Assembly (NCBI GenBank): GCA_964551295.1
Contig: CAZKDJ010000228.1
Location: 1 to 6,280, forward strand
Reading direction: 5' to 3'
Length of the DNA stretch: 6,280 nt
Source of the DNA: JAFGED01 sp964551295
GTDB lineage: Bacteria; Chloroflexota; Anaerolineae; B4-G1
Position 1 is the stretch's first letter. Every line of letters begins with the position of its first letter. This document shows positions 5,220 through 6,280 of the stretch, in pieces. Made by a program: the position numbers and the translations under genes. Below the pieces are notes generated by a model. The model was not told the DNA's origin and made no database searches. It saw nothing but the letters and a program-made list of their open reading frames with translations.

Positions 5220-6280
5220 GTGGGCGTAACCTGGAACAAGATCTGGCGCGATCTGGCGCACAACAAGGCGCGCACGTTGTTGGTGGTACTTTCCATCGCT
5301 GTGGGCGTTTTTGCGTTGGGCACTATCTTTGGCGGCTACAACATAATGACGGACTATATGGCGCGGGAGAACGAAGCGTGGGGGCCGATCGACATGACGC
5401 TGTGGGGCTGGCCGTTCGACGAGCGGGCCGAGGAGACGGTGCTGCGCGAGCCGGGTATCGCCGACGTGGAGCGTGTAGTCGATACCTCCTTCCGCTGGCG
5501 TTTGGAGGGAGATACGAACCTGGAGCCGTCCGACTGGCGCGAGGCGCAGCTATACGCTCGCGAGGATTACGAGGCGCAGCGCATGGGCAAGGTCGATCTG
5601 TGGGAGGGGAGCTGGCCCGAAGGGCGCACGCTGGCCATCGAGCGCATGACGGCGCGCCACCTCGATATCCCCATCGGCTCGATCATCGTCATCCAGCACG
5701 GCCAGCACGAACGCTGCCTGGAGGTCGTGGGCATCATCCGCGATTCCTTCGCCGATCCGCCGCAGTTTGGCGCGGACCCGATCTTTTTCGCCTCACCGGA
5801 GACGGCTGCCTGGCTCACCGATGGCAGTTTCAACCGCATCGGTGTGCGTATGGATGCGTACGACCAGGCAGAGGCCAACCGGTTGATCGACGAGATTCGG
5901 TACCGCCTGGAGAACACCGGCGTGACGGTGTGGGGCTGGTGGGTCCACGACCCGACGCAGCACTGGTTCCAGGAATCGGTGGACACGGTGGTCGTCATCT
6001 TGCTCGTCCTGGGCATGCTGGCCCTGGGATTGAGCGTCTTTTTGATCGTCAACACCACCAACGCCATCATCTCCCAGCAGGTATGGCAGATTGGCGTGAT
6101 GAAGGCGGTCGGCGCGACGCGGGGACACGTGGTGCGCGTCTATCTGGTGGCGGCGGTGATCTATGGTGCGTTGGCGCTGCTGATCGCCGTGCCGCTGGGG
6201 GCGGTGGGCGCGTATCTCCTGGCGGGCTGGATCCTGGAACTGGTCAACATCACCCTGACCACCTTTCCCATCGATCCGGC
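5220..6280 (+). CDS. FtsX/MacB-type ABC transporter permease, paralog of the first, 3' end outside window
   Basis: The reading frame stays open for 353 complete codons to the window edge, covering the first half of a protein like the 785-aa permease at 1615. Both begin with the same layout (M-x-V-T-W-x-K-I-W-R-D-L) and TM1 (about 19-41). The external domain shares WPEGR, MTA, GQHER and LEVVG. The first FtsX module has helices at about 256-280, 306-330 and the start of the next, and QIGVMKAVGAT (290-300). By eye, residues 270-332 match the first permease at 47 of 63 positions, so the genes are paralogs diverged mainly in the external loops. The start is GTG, with GGAGG at 5211-5215 only four bases upstream; homology to the first permease fixes it. 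It has its own strong promoter, so it is not dependent on the first permease. The partner ATPase may lie further downstream. Confidence 0.9.
   Translation, partial: MGVTWNKIWRDLAHNKARTLLVVLSIAVGVFALGTIFGGYNIMTDYMARENEAWGPIDMTLWGWPFDERAEETVLREPGIADVERVVDTSFRWRLEGDTNLEPSDWREAQLYAREDYEAQRMGKVDLWEGSWPEGRTLAIERMTARHLDIPIGSIIVIQHGQHERCLEVVGIIRDSFADPPQFGADPIFFASPETAAWLTDGSFNRIGVRMDAYDQAEANRLIDEIRYRLENTGVTVWGWWVHDPTQHWFQESVDTVVVILLVLGMLALGLSVFLIVNTTNAIISQQVWQIGVMKAVGATRGHVVRVYLVAAVIYGALALLIAVPLGAVGAYLLAGWILELVNITLTTFPIDP

Noticed and set aside
5209..5229. Six-codon ATG open frame overlapping the start of the second permease
   Set aside because: It could be a leader peptide, but its ATG overlaps the permease's own Shine-Dalgarno site and it has none itself; probably chance.

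Overview
The window is bacterial and GC-rich. It carries two kinds of gene: a small redox/regulatory pair at the left, and two large FtsX/MacB-type ABC-transporter permeases with a membrane protease-like gene between them. The style of the long double-module permeases, their tandem duplication and the free use of TTG and GTG starts remind me of anaerobic Chloroflexota (Anaerolineae-like). That is an impression from protein style, not a demonstrated placement.

Left part (1-1517). A probable promoter (65-93) leads into a 116-aa STAS/SpoIIAA-like protein (147-497). After a 59-bp gap comes a 297-aa fusion of a two-cluster ferredoxin with an FMN nitroreductase (557-1450). A clear intrinsic terminator (1482-1517) ends this unit. 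The two genes look like an operon in which a small STAS protein accompanies a soluble iron-sulfur flavoprotein. The electron acceptor cannot be read from the sequence.

Middle and right (1518-6280). A 785-aa permease with two FtsX modules (1615-3972) begins at TTG. Its 3' end overlaps by 10 bp the 3' end of a minus-strand CPBP-type intramembrane protease gene (3963-4778). A second permease, plainly paralogous to the first, starts at GTG 5220 behind a near-consensus promoter and runs off the right edge. No ATPase gene is present, so the ATP-binding partner must be encoded elsewhere.

Between the CPBP gene and the second permease are about 430 bp without a convincing gene. Nearly half of this (about 4811-5016) is one long imperfect palindrome with perfect 15-bp arms at 4857-4871 and 4944-4958. 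It looks like a MITE-like or other structured repeat element. Its left edge coincides with the predicted -35 box of the CPBP gene. This element, the interrupted permease duplication, and a CPBP protein lacking the usual arginine of its first motif are the points most worth checking. I do not see an evident new defence or other large system in this window.
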